In this document: positions 8,617 to 16,332 of the stretch, piece by piece | Numbering within the stretch: position 1 is the stretch's first letter | How the letters are laid out: each line of letters opens with the position of its first letter | Position numbers and translations under genes: made by a program | The notes under the pieces: model-generated | The model's database searches: none | Told to the model about the DNA's origin: nothing | The model's input: only the letters and a program-made list of their open reading frames with translations | IMG/VR virus record: IMGVR_UViG_3300034198_020126 | Coordinates: 1-38,228 of that record | Source of the DNA: a virus | Strand: one strand, 5' to 3' | DNA: 38,228 nucleotides

Positions 8617-8793
8617 TTACTTTTTCTTGGCAGGATTCTCGGCAGCGGGCTCAACGGGTGGCGTGGCACTCGCTGCTGCTTCCGCTTCCAGTTTGGCTTT
8701 GGCCGCAGCAAAGCTGATGCTGCCGTTCTTTCTCAGGTAGTCGTTCACCTGGCGCGTGGTGATGGTGACGGTGGGTGTAGTCTCGGGTGGCAT
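8617..8793 (-). CDS. Small basic/Ala-rich protein, 58 aa
   Basis: A clean small gene fills the gap between two tail genes. It starts at ATG 8791-8793 and stops at TAA 8617-8619. The product begins MPPETTPTVTITTRQVNDYL, continues with a helical Ala/Lys stretch (SFAAAKAKLEAEAAAS) and ends in AENPAKKK. It has the same non-SD leader type (CGACCAACACC before the ATG) as its neighbours. Its size, position and helical nature would fit a tail-assembly accessory, but no family is recognised. Confidence 0.7.
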   Translation of the reverse strand: MPPETTPTVTITTRQVNDYLRKNGSISFAAAKAKLEAEAAASATPPVEPAAENPAKKK

Positions 8794-8830
8794 GGTGTTG
8801 GTCGTTGATGGTTACTTTGAAAATCGTGCG

Positions 8831-10117
8831 TTAATCCGCCGCGTAGAAGGTGGCGCTCACGGAGCCCGTGCGTTGCCCGTTGGACCACGTCACCACGATG
8901 GTATTGTCCACCGTCAGCGTGAGCCCTGTCACCACCTTCGGCCAGGTGTTCTGGTTCGTGTAGATTTGCACGCCATTGCGGAAGACGTTGAAGGTAGCCG
9001 CGGCTGCATAGCCGCTCGCGTTGAAGTCCGGACCATTGATCTGGCAGCTGCCCACGCCGGGAATAGGCGCATCATATTCCAGCATCAGCGACTCATTGAA
9101 GCCGGTGAACAACTCCGTGGCCACGGTCCAGTCCGTTGCACCCACGGCACGAATGCGAACATCAAAACTCTCATTCCCACCCGGTCCCTGCTGCGCATCC
9201 GCGTTGATGCTGTAGCTGGTCTCGAGACTCGTCTGCCTCTCGCCAATGATGTCCGTCGCCCAGTTGCCACCGTGCGGCATGACCTCAATCTCCCAGCCAT
9301 CGGCCCACGGTTCACTGGTCCACTCAAGATCGAGCGTGTTGTGGTTCGCGGTCGGTGCTGTGATGTTCGTCACCTCCGGAGGCAGTCCCAGCGCTAGCGT
9401 GGCCATGCCCAGGTCACTAGCGAGATGCCCGTCCTTGAACGCCACGGCGAGAATCCTCATTCCCTCCTCAGTCGGCCCATCAAACGGACTTTCATACAGC
9501 AGCGCGTCGGCGTTGCCCTGCGCGGGGTAATCGTCCAGCTCATCAGCGCCCTTAATGAGGTAGTAGATCGACGCGCCTGCTGTCTCACACGTCAGCGTCA
9601 CCACCTTCGTCTCGCCGTCTTGAGCAAAGCTCACCTGGCTGCACTGCGGCCCTGGATTGATGGAACCAATCGCTGTCATGCTCACCACGTAGTTCAGCGC
9701 CTCGTCCGTGGTCTCCACGGCCACGGGTGTCTTGGTGGCCGTGAGCGTCAAGCCCAGCGGCCCGACGAACCAGTCATGCAGCAGATTGAAGACCTCCACC
9801 GCCAGCGCATCCTTGCCCCAGCCCGTGGCATTGAGCGATGCGTTCTCGTGACACTCCACCTGCACGAGGAAGGTGAGCAGTCCGCCAGGGGCCTCGCTGG
9901 TATTCTCGCGAATGACGGGCGCACGCACCACGAGTGCAATGCCAAGATCAGCCAGCGAAGCATTAACGAGCGCCCCAATCGCCGCCGCCGTATCGCTCGC
10001 CGTTTCGCCCTTGCGCGGGGCCTCATTGAAGACACTGGCTTGGACGTCGATCAGCGGTGTGTGCGCTGTGATGCGAGCGTGCACCAGATGGCCAAGGGTG
10101 GAGAGGAGGGGGTTCAT
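8831..10117 (-). CDS. Tail-terminator-like protein fused to chitobiase-C-like and FN3-like domains
   Basis: This is a 428-aa protein. The first about 165 residues (MNPLLSTLGHLVHARI, VFNEAPRKGE, VEVFNLLHDWFVGPLGLTLT, NYVVSMTAIG) look like a tail completion/terminator module. Residues about 175-245 (ASIYYLIKGADELDDY, LYESPFDGPTEEGMRILAVA) match the chitobiase/hexosaminidase C-terminal beta domain. Residues about 248-345 (PPEVTNITAPT to IRAVGATD) look like FN3. A final beta domain follows. The leader is a run of seven GTGGAAA-type units. The extra domains could decorate the tail or bind surface glycans. Confidence 0.55.
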   Translation of the reverse strand: MNPLLSTLGHLVHARITAHTPLIDVQASVFNEAPRKGETASDTAAAIGALVNASLADLGIALVVRAPVIRENTSEAPGGLLTFLVQVECHENASLNATGWGKDALAVEVFNLLHDWFVGPLGLTLTATKTPVAVETTDEALNYVVSMTAIGSINPGPQCSQVSFAQDGETKVVTLTCETAGASIYYLIKGADELDDYPAQGNADALLYESPFDGPTEEGMRILAVAFKDGHLASDLGMATLALGLPPEVTNITAPTANHNTLDLEWTSEPWADGWEIEVMPHGGNWATDIIGERQTSLETSYSINADAQQGPGGNESFDVRIRAVGATDWTVATELFTGFNESLMLEYDAPIPGVGSCQINGPDFNASGYAAAATFNVFRNGVQIYTNQNTWPKVVTGLTLTVDNTIVVTWSNGQRTGSVSATFYAAD

Positions 10118-10124
10118 TTGAAAA

Positions 10125-10173
10125 GCGGAAAGTGGAAAGTGGAAAGTGGAAAGTGGAAAGTGGAAAGTGGAAA
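10125..10173. repeat. Seven tandem 7-bp units (GTGGAAA) in a leader
   Basis: GCGGAAA followed by six exact GTGGAAA units fills most of the gap between two leftward genes. It reads as repeated TTTCCAC on the coding strand directly upstream of the ATG at 10117. It belongs to the dispersed pyrimidine-leader family. Confidence 0.95.
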
Positions 10174-10185
10174 GGGAGGGAGGGG

Positions 10186-10908
10186 TCAGGCGATCATGGC
10201 CTTTTCTAGCTCGGCTATTTCGTGATCGATCTGAGCTTGGGCACCTTCGGCGGCGAGTTGGATCAGGTCCCAGTCAGCAGGCAATAGCCCCTCGTCCTTG
10301 GGTAGAGTGACCTCATGCTTGCCCCAGAAATAGACCACGCGCTTGGGCTTGGTGGTCGTGGTCTCCGCCTTGCGGGCGCGGGTTGCGGTGATGGGTTTAC
10401 GCGGGCCGATGAGGGCGGCACGGCCCGTGTCGGTCTTGGGTTTGTCGCGCAGGAACCATGCGGCCAGGCCTTCCTTCAGCTTCACAAAGTCCAGCATCCC
10501 AGGGAAGTTCAGCGGGCTCTTGTTGTAGCTGTTCTTGTGGCATGGAATCGCCAGCCAAGTGCCACGCTGCACCCGCACGCGCACGGGTCCCCACGTCCGC
10601 GCAAAGATGCCGCTGCTGTTGTTGATCGTCACCTCTGCCCCGCGCCGCGTGCCAGTCGCTTCGATGTTCTGCGCCGCCTGTTCTAGGTAGCCACTGCGCT
10701 GCGCTCCCAGCCTGTCCGCCGTCTTGTGGCGCGTCCGGCTGGCGTTCGTGATATGCTTCTGAATGCCGATTACACTACCACCGTTCACCATCACCTGCGC
10801 CATGGACTCATGCAGTTGCGAAGGATCATCCACCAGCTCACGAGCACGCTCAAGCAGAGCGAGGAACTGCGCATCGTTCTCCATCAAAAGCTCAACAATC
10901 GCAGGCAT
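10186..10908 (-). CDS. Putative tail completion / virion morphogenesis protein
   Basis: This 240-aa protein has a helical N-terminus (MPAIVELLMENDAQFLALLE) and a basic middle (SRTRHKTADRLGAQRSGYLE). The segment VTINNSSGIFARTWGPVRVR resembles the beta region of gpG/HK97-gp10-type proteins. The C-terminus is Lys/Thr-rich, then acidic helical. It overlaps the upstream gene at its start and is followed by the tail terminator, the expected order head-connector, neck, tail terminator. The family assignment is tentative. Confidence 0.5.
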   Translation of the reverse strand: MPAIVELLMENDAQFLALLERARELVDDPSQLHESMAQVMVNGGSVIGIQKHITNASRTRHKTADRLGAQRSGYLEQAAQNIEATGTRRGAEVTINNSSGIFARTWGPVRVRVQRGTWLAIPCHKNSYNKSPLNFPGMLDFVKLKEGLAAWFLRDKPKTDTGRAALIGPRKPITATRARKAETTTTKPKRVVYFWGKHEVTLPKDEGLLPADWDLIQLAAEGAQAQIDHEIAELEKAMIA

Positions 10909-11852
10909 CAGTTCTGCCCTCCTTGCTTGTCGCGTTTGATGAACTTGCCCAGGTCCGCACTGAGTGCGCGCAGCTTGTTGAGCTTAATCAGCATCGCCTG
11001 CTTCACCTGCGGGTCCAGCGTCTTGATACCCTTCACATCCGGCAACGGCGCAGCCCTCCACTCCCCCTTACCCCTTTTCTCTTTTCCCTTTTCTCTTCCC
11101 CCAATTTCCACTTTCAACTTCAACGCTTCCGCCTTGCTCACCGCCACCCACCCAAAGCCCGAGCGAATGCAGAACGGCGGATAATCCACGCCAAGAGCCA
11201 AGTCATTGATGCCCAGCCGCTCCAGCTCCGCCTGGCTGCCGAGCTTCCCCCAAATCTCATCATCCAGCCCCGCGATCATCCGCAGCTTGCCTGCGTCATC
11301 CGTGAGCTTCGCGCCCATCTTGATCCAGCGCTCCGCCCAGCCCGGCGAGCCGCTGTCAATGCTGCCGCGTGGCTGCTGCCGTGTCTCCAGCCGCACCAGT
11401 TCCCGAGCGGGGAAGAGCCGACGTGCCACCGGCGTTTCGCTGTTCAGCTTCTGCGCCTGCCCATTGGCCAAAGCGCGCTCAGTGTTGAAGACCAGCTCCA
11501 GCCGCTTCCACGAGCTGAGGTCTTGGAGCGAGCCCGCTTCCGCTGATGGCACACCCTTCGCCGCATCCCCTGGAAAGCCCGTTTCAGGCGTGTATCCAAG
11601 CCGTTGCAACGTCTCTTTCAAGAACGCGATGCCCTGCGCCTTTGACCGCCCCAGTTCGCCCGCCATGAAGCCCTCTACTGCCCGCTTCACCTCCGAAAGG
11701 AAGCGCGCATTCGTCACCCGCGCCAGCACCAGCACGCGGCGGCGAAGCTCCCCGACAAACCGCTCCTGCAACGCCGCCGACCCCAACGCACTCGGGATCA
11801 TCCCGCGTTCGCGGGCGATCTTCAGAGCGGTGGTGAATTGGGTGGGGGTCAT
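10908..11852 (-). CDS. Putative minor head (gpF/SPP1 gp7-like) protein
   Basis: About 314 aa from ATG 11850-11852. The frame runs further upstream, but only through a TTTCCAC leader repeat. The helical N-terminus (MTPTQFTTALKIARERGMIP, RVTNARFLSEVKRAVEGFM) and the segment WKRLELVFNTERALANGQAQ resemble head-morphogenesis proteins. A downstream stretch (DYPPFCIRSGFGWVAVSKAE) is also compatible. Residues around 250-270 (KVEIGGREKGKEKRGKGEW) are translated from the dispersed leader repeat, so non-coding repeat has been captured in frame. It precedes the gp10-like gene with a one-codon overlap. Confidence 0.45.
   Translation of the reverse strand: MTPTQFTTALKIARERGMIPSALGSAALQERFVGELRRRVLVLARVTNARFLSEVKRAVEGFMAGELGRSKAQGIAFLKETLQRLGYTPETGFPGDAAKGVPSAEAGSLQDLSSWKRLELVFNTERALANGQAQKLNSETPVARRLFPARELVRLETRQQPRGSIDSGSPGWAERWIKMGAKLTDDAGKLRMIAGLDDEIWGKLGSQAELERLGINDLALGVDYPPFCIRSGFGWVAVSKAEALKLKVEIGGREKGKEKRGKGEWRAAPLPDVKGIKTLDPQVKQAMLIKLNKLRALSADLGKFIKRDKQGGQN
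11062..11122. repeat. Dispersed pyrimidine leader repeat embedded inside a gene
   Basis: The plus strand reads CTTACCCCTTTTCTCTTTTC and then CCCAATTTCCACTTTCAACT, the same composition and words found in intergenic leaders at 23450-23485, 30490-30525 and 31100-31137. Here it lies entirely within the coding region of 10908-11852, read on the other strand without a stop. Confidence 0.8.
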
Positions 11853-11892
11853 GGGGGAAAAGCGGAAAGTGGAAAGCGGAAAGTGGAAAAGG
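11853..11892. repeat. GCGGAAAGTGGAAA leader repeat
   Basis: GGAAAAGCGGAAAGTGGAAA and the following GCGGAAAGTGGAAAAGG lie between two leftward genes. On the coding strand this is a TTTCCACTTTCCGC leader immediately before the ATG at 11852. Confidence 0.9.
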
Positions 11893-11896
11893 TGAC

Positions 11897-12106
11897 TCAG
11901 GCGATGCGCTCGCAAAGCACGAGGTGCTCGTCTCGAATGGGTGTGATGCGTTTCACCAGCCAGCGGCCTGGCAAGACGCTCTGTTCGCTCTCGCCACGAA
12001 TCGGCGTCCAGTCGGTGATGATCTTGCCCACGGCATAGAGGCTGCGGAAGACCGTCTTAAACTCGCGCAGCGTGCCAATGGGAAAGGTGTCAGCGGATGG
12101 GATCAT
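11897..12106 (-). CDS. Small conserved-position head-tail gene, 69 aa
   Basis: The product is compact and beta-rich (MIPSADTFPIGTLREFKTVF, GRWLVKRITPIRDEHLVLCE). The start overlaps the previous stop as ATGA, which argues that it is a real gene coupled to the gp36-like gene. The length and sequence (an early FPIGTL, a late DEHLVLCERI) would suit a small head-tail joining barrel protein. No firm family match. Confidence 0.6.
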   Translation of the reverse strand: MIPSADTFPIGTLREFKTVFRSLYAVGKIITDWTPIRGESEQSVLPGRWLVKRITPIRDEHLVLCERIA

Positions 12107-12561
12107 ACGAGGCCGTCAAAGCGGTTGGTTCTTTTGGCTCCGAGGTCTTTGCCTGCGGAGCCAGGTTGTTGATCAGCGGGGGCGGGTGTTTCGGGAGGCA
12201 CGATGCCGCCCGTGGTTTCACTCCAGCGTTTGAGGGCTTCCACGGCTTCAAGTGCGGCCTGTTGACGCGCCGCATTGAAGAACTTCTTGCTCACCGAATC
12301 GGGCAAGCGGGTAAAGACCTCACGGCGAAGAAGCGCCGTGTAAGTCAGAAACACTTCAGTGGGGATCGTGCCCTCAGCTCCGAGCGTTCTGCCCTTCATC
12401 CCAATCCAGCCGCGCACATGATCCACCATCGCCGTGATCTGCTCTTGCAGCACCTCGGAGCCCGTCATGCCATCGGGCAATGAGACTTCAGTAATGGCAT
12501 CAAACTCGGCCTTCAGCAGGCCGGTGGTTTGGAACTTGGCAATGGTGGGGGTGAACCACAT
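12103..12561 (-). CDS. Putative head-tail adaptor (gp36-like)
   Basis: This 152-aa protein is helical at the N-terminus (MWFTPTIAKFQTTGLLKAEF, VLQEQITAMVDHVRGWIGMK), the layout of adaptor proteins that bind below the portal. The C-terminal 35 residues are a Pro-rich, disordered tail. It directly follows the major capsid gene, where Mu-like phages place gp35/gp36. A pyrimidine-rich leader precedes the start. Confidence 0.5.
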   Translation of the reverse strand: MWFTPTIAKFQTTGLLKAEFDAITEVSLPDGMTGSEVLQEQITAMVDHVRGWIGMKGRTLGAEGTIPTEVFLTYTALLRREVFTRLPDSVSKKFFNAARQQAALEAVEALKRWSETTGGIVPPETPAPADQQPGSAGKDLGAKRTNRFDGLV

Positions 12562-12731
12562 GGAGGCGAAGAGAAAAGGGGGAAGAGAAAAGGGAAAAGG
12601 GAGGGAGCCCGAGAAGTGGCTTGCGTCTGTCTATCAGCTATCAGCCATCAGCTATCAGCTTGCTCATCAGCCTCCCCACCAGCTCCGCGCCGCGCTCTTG
12701 GAGCACGACGCGAAGCGAAGGGTTGAGCGGC
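12562..12731. repeat. Spacer of leader repeat plus GCTGATAG array
   Basis: Positions 12570-12600 are purine-rich (GAAGAGAAAAGGGGGAAGAG). Positions 12619-12670 form a CTATCAGC/CCATCAGC array headed by GCTTGCGTCTGT. The 31 bases 12619-12649 are the exact reverse complement of 32832-32862 in the early arm. No gene is seen in the gap. Confidence 0.9.
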
Positions 12732-13811
12732 TTAGTTGGTGTAAGTGACCGGCAGCTTGAAGATGCCCAGCGAGCTGGTCTTCACGATGCGGCTGGCGTG
12801 CCACACGGTGATCTCGGTGTAGCGGGCCTTTTCTTCCACGAACACGACAAACGAGGAACCGGCGCTCACATCGACGAAGCGCTTGATGTTGCTCGGGTCT
12901 TCCGGCGTCGTGCCTGCGGCATAGTAGCCATAGACCACATCCGTGATGATCTTGGCCTTGGCCGATGCAGTGGACTGGCGGCGAAGGTTGACGTTCAGCA
13001 CGGTGTCCACCTCATACTCGGCGGCCAGGTCTTCCGGCGAGACGATGTAGTCCAGCGTGCTGCCCGCGTTCTTCATTGCACGGTAAGCCTTCTTGCGCTT
13101 CAGCGATGCACCACCACCGAAGACGACGAGGTTGCTGTTGATGCCGCGCAGGTCACCCTTGGAATCAAGCAAGGTGATGATGCTTCCATCAGGATCACGC
13201 GCTGTGTTGGCTGCGCCCCAGTTCTCCGAGGTCTCAGCACTCAGCCCGTCATCCAGCGTGTTGAACACACGGCGGATTTCCGTGCGCAGCAGGATGTTCT
13301 TGGCGCGCTGCACCTGAGCCTGGCGCACGGCTGGCAGGTTGCCACCCATGCGATGATCAATGCAGATGGTCACGCCCTTCTCATCCACCGAGCCATCGGC
13401 CCTGGTCTTGCCCGTGCCCAGTTTGGGGAAGTCGCCACCCGTGGCACGGATGTCGGCATCGCCATTGAGCAGGTCAATCCATTCTTCCTTCTCGTTGTGG
13501 ATGAAGTATTGGAAGCTCATTGCCCCAGGCACCACAGGGGCCAGGGTATCGAGCACCTGTTGCAGATTGCCCTCGCCAGGGTAGCCCACGGCGAAGTTGG
13601 TCAGCGGTTGGTCCAGGGTGACCAGCCCCGCTTCGTTGTCGCGGCTGGTGATCTTGTTGCCCGCATCATCGACAATCTCGTTGTCGATATTGCGGATGGC
13701 GTTGAACCCACTGGCCCGGCTCTCGCCGCGCTGCGGCTGAAGGTTGGGGTTGGCACGGGTGATGGTGATGCCGCCTTCAAAGCGGCCCGTGTAGATTGGT
13801 AGCTCTTTCAT
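12732..13811 (-). CDS. Major capsid protein
   Basis: This 359-aa soluble protein lies between the decoration-protein gene and the connector genes. It is of typical size for an HK97-fold capsid. The N-terminal arm (MKELPIYTGRFEGGITITRA) is followed by alpha/beta sequence with GLVTLDQPLTNFAVGYPGEG, a helical DHRMGGNLPAVRQAQVQRAK segment and a C-terminal VVYGYYAAGTTPEDPSNIKR region. There is no signal peptide, in contrast with several neighbours. Position and composition make this the best capsid candidate. Confidence 0.7.
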   Translation of the reverse strand: MKELPIYTGRFEGGITITRANPNLQPQRGESRASGFNAIRNIDNEIVDDAGNKITSRDNEAGLVTLDQPLTNFAVGYPGEGNLQQVLDTLAPVVPGAMSFQYFIHNEKEEWIDLLNGDADIRATGGDFPKLGTGKTRADGSVDEKGVTICIDHRMGGNLPAVRQAQVQRAKNILLRTEIRRVFNTLDDGLSAETSENWGAANTARDPDGSIITLLDSKGDLRGINSNLVVFGGGASLKRKKAYRAMKNAGSTLDYIVSPEDLAAEYEVDTVLNVNLRRQSTASAKAKIITDVVYGYYAAGTTPEDPSNIKRFVDVSAGSSFVVFVEEKARYTEITVWHASRIVKTSSLGIFKLPVTYTN

Positions 13812-13855
13812 GATGTTGATGGTCTGAGTTGTTGTGAAATGGTGTTCAGTGGGGA

Positions 13856-14491
13856 TTAGAGGACCTTGACGATGCCGCCGGTCATGCCGCCCTGCGTGGT
13901 GCTGAGCGTGGACCCATTGGCCACGGTCTTGAACTCAATCGGCGCATGGGTAAGCAGCTGGATGATGTCCCCATCCGCAGCAGCTACGCCTAGGCTCTGA
14001 CCGATGAGATAGGTGGTTCCCGCAGCCGTTGGTTCAGGAGCCACCTTGCCGCTCGCAGCGGTGTGCACCTGGTCACCCAGGCCGATGGCATCACTTGCCG
14101 CCACCTTGATGATGTCGCCAAAGAAGTGCACCGTTGCATACTGCTCCGCTGCCACGGCACCGCCGCCTTCGTTGTAGACCACACCGATGGGTTTATCCGC
14201 TGCACCGCACACGGCGACGTGGTTGTTGTCACTGCCTTTCTTGACCAGGAAGACCAGCGTGCCAGCGGTGACCGCTGCATCCAGCTTGAAGGCCTTGTGT
14301 TCAGTGATGCCCACTTCCTCAAAGAAGGCGTTATTGCAAACGCGCAGGCGAGAGGTGCGGTAGGCGATGGTGGCCACGCCGCCAAGGATGGCAACAGCGA
14401 GGACGGTGGTGGGAAGAGCCTGCGGGGCTGTGAAGGCCACGCAAGCCAGAGCGGCGATGCTCATCGCCATGATGGTGTGTTTCGTTTTCAT
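13856..14491 (-). CDS. Head decoration (DUF2190-like) protein with N-terminal membrane leader
   Basis: The ATG at 14489-14491 gives 211 aa. An upstream in-frame start at 14578 is possible but overlaps the leader. Residues 1-25 (MKTKHTIMAMSIAALACVAF, then TAPQA) are a Sec-like leader. A second hydrophobic segment (LPTTVLAVAILGGVATIAY) follows. The C-terminal 150 residues (DAAVTAGTLVFLVKKG, KPIGVVYNEG, GDIIKVAASDAIGLGDQVHT) match small capsid-stabilising proteins of the DUF2190 type. An N-terminal membrane extension on such a protein is odd. Confidence 0.6.
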   Translation of the reverse strand: MKTKHTIMAMSIAALACVAFTAPQALPTTVLAVAILGGVATIAYRTSRLRVCNNAFFEEVGITEHKAFKLDAAVTAGTLVFLVKKGSDNNHVAVCGAADKPIGVVYNEGGGAVAAEQYATVHFFGDIIKVAASDAIGLGDQVHTAASGKVAPEPTAAGTTYLIGQSLGVAAADGDIIQLLTHAPIEFKTVANGSTLSTTQGGMTGGIVKVL

Positions 14492-14561
14492 GTGTGTTTG
14501 TTCTGGTTCTGGTTCGCGCAGGCCAATCACGGTCTGGATTGATCTGCGAAAGGGTTGGGGG

Positions 14562-15872
14562 TTATAGGCCTGTGGCACTCATGCCGAAGGTTTCGTTGTA
14601 GGCCTGAGTGAAGGCCAAATCCGTGCGCATTCCTTGTGCTTCCAGCTCACGCTGGCGCTTGGCTACGGCGGCGTGTTTGGCACTGCGGCTGCGCTGATCA
14701 CCCACGATCTCATTGTGGATAGTGTGCAGGCGCATCTGCGCAGCGGCACCGCTCATGATGGAGGTGGTCTTGTAGCGCTGCGGGCGGGCCATCAGCTTGG
14801 CGAAGGCGGCATCGACGGCCTCCGCTGTCTCTGCGGCCATGATCGCGGCGGCTTCATTCTCCCTCTCCGCGAGTGTAATGCGGCCCGTCACCACGGCTGC
14901 ATGGACGGCATGAGTGGCCAGGGCCTTGGCGCGAGCGCTGTGCTTTCCCCGCTCCGCTTCCAGCGTGCTGGTGTGTTCGTTGTCAGCCTCGCGCAGCGTG
15001 GTGATGGTCGCTTCGTTATTGGCAATGGTGGTCGTGAGCGATAGCACCTTCGCCTGTTCATCGGCCAGCTGCTGGCGATACGCTGCCACATCGGCGCGCA
15101 TCCGGTTAATCTCTGCCTCCCGGCTGGCAATCGCAGCGGTGACCTGGTCCATCGTGGCATCAGGCTCCAGGTAGAGCTTGCTGCGCAAGTCACGCATCCA
15201 CTGTTTGGCTTCGTTGTCCTGGTCAATGACCGGCTCACCGTCGTTCTCTTCTGGAAGTGTCTCCGCACTGCGCTGCTGGTCTTCGTTGTGCAGCTCCACG
15301 CCGGGAATGTTCGGCATGTTGGTCAGGCCAAAGGAAGTCAGCGCAAAGGGGAAACTCTCGTTGTCCTTGTCCCGTGCAATCCATGAAGGCGAGCCGCTGA
15401 TGAAAGCGCCGTCTTCGATCAGCTTGCGGCCATCGGGTGTGGGCTCCATGACAAACTCGGCCTCGTTGTCGCGCACATTGACGTCCGTGATCCATCCGTA
15501 GCTGCGTTTGTCAGCGCTTTTGTCCTTGGAGCTGGCGGCATAGGGGTGGCCGATGAAGACCGGGCGCTTGCCAAGGGCGCGGTGCAGGCCGTGGTTCATC
15601 ACGCTCTTGACCCAGGCCGTGGGGCTTCCTTGAATGAGGCCTTTCATCATCGTGGCCGCTTCGCGGTTGAAGACCTGCATCACCTTCGGGCTCTGCGCGT
15701 CGGGGTATCGGCCATAGGGCACGGTGAAGGATGCAGGCTTCACGGTGGCAATGCCTTCATTCTCCACATCGCGCAGCAGGGCCTCATTGTGCCGGGTGAG
15801 CAGCCGTGGCGTGCGGAACATCGTTTGCATGGCGCTGATGAGGGCGAAGAGGATCAGTTTCAGGGGCTTCAT
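14562..15872 (-). CDS. Mu I-like prohead protease/scaffold
   Basis: The ATG at 15870-15872 gives 436 aa. Residues about 35-190 match the Mu-like I protease (FTVPYGRYPDAQSPKVMQVF, RPVFIGHPYA, SYGWITDVNVRDNEAEFVME, ISGSPSWIAR, FGLTNMPNIPGVEL). The rest is a long coiled-coil scaffold (LYLEPDATMDQVTAAIASRE onward) with a basic C-terminus. It should process and template the prohead. The first 16 residues (MKPLKLILFALISAMQ) form a hydrophobic leader not expected in this family. It directly precedes the decoration and capsid genes, as in Mu. Confidence 0.75.
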   Translation of the reverse strand: MKPLKLILFALISAMQTMFRTPRLLTRHNEALLRDVENEGIATVKPASFTVPYGRYPDAQSPKVMQVFNREAATMMKGLIQGSPTAWVKSVMNHGLHRALGKRPVFIGHPYAASSKDKSADKRSYGWITDVNVRDNEAEFVMEPTPDGRKLIEDGAFISGSPSWIARDKDNESFPFALTSFGLTNMPNIPGVELHNEDQQRSAETLPEENDGEPVIDQDNEAKQWMRDLRSKLYLEPDATMDQVTAAIASREAEINRMRADVAAYRQQLADEQAKVLSLTTTIANNEATITTLREADNEHTSTLEAERGKHSARAKALATHAVHAAVVTGRITLAERENEAAAIMAAETAEAVDAAFAKLMARPQRYKTTSIMSGAAAQMRLHTIHNEIVGDQRSRSAKHAAVAKRQRELEAQGMRTDLAFTQAYNETFGMSATGL

Positions 15873-15903
15873 GGGATCGTGTTGGGTGGGTGTGCTTGGT
15901 GAA

Positions 15904-16332
15904 TCAGTTACTGGGCTCAGTCGTGGCAATGGCTTCGGTGAGCAGCTCGCTGACTTGCTCTTGGGTCATGCCCAGCCCCTCAAAGAAGCTGGCGGCATAG
16001 GCCTGCATCAGGGCGGCCTCCAGGTTGCCGCCGTTGTTCAATGTCGTTTCAATGACGGCGGGCCAGTCGATTTCAATGACTTCGCCACCGCGTTGCAAGG
16101 CCGTTTCAAAGGCATTGATAACGGGCTTTAAATCCATCTGCACCGCCGTGCGAACGCTGGATGTGCTGGGTTGCATTGAGGCATTGCTCGCAGCTTTGGT
16201 GTCCACATCTGCTTCATCATCAGGCGTCTCGTGATGCAATGACTGCCAGTCGGGTGCGCTGCTGAAGGTCACGTCATCAAAGATGGTGGAAGCCATGCGC
16301 TCCTCATCGGTGATTTCAAAGTCGTCTTTCAT
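15904..16332 (-). CDS. Small acidic protein downstream of portal, unknown
   Basis: This 142-aa protein has an acidic, disordered N-terminal half (MKDDFEITDEERMASTIFDD) and a helical C-terminal half (LKPVINAFETALQRGGEVIE, LGMTQEQVSELLTEAIATTE). The C-terminal half resembles the helical tail that ends DUF935-type portals. It overlaps the portal-fusion stop with ATGA. Because the portal's own C-terminus is occupied by a topoisomerase domain, this may be the displaced portal tail or a partner protein; this is inference. Confidence 0.5.
   Translation of the reverse strand: MKDDFEITDEERMASTIFDDVTFSSAPDWQSLHHETPDDEADVDTKAASNASMQPSTSSVRTAVQMDLKPVINAFETALQRGGEVIEIDWPAVIETTLNNGGNLEAALMQAYAASFFEGLGMTQEQVSELLTEAIATTEPSN

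Noticed and set aside
9021-9215. Many plus-strand open frames across the leftward arm
   Set aside because: They lie opposite well-supported coupled genes, contain repeat-translated or low-complexity peptides and lack leaders, so they are shadows.
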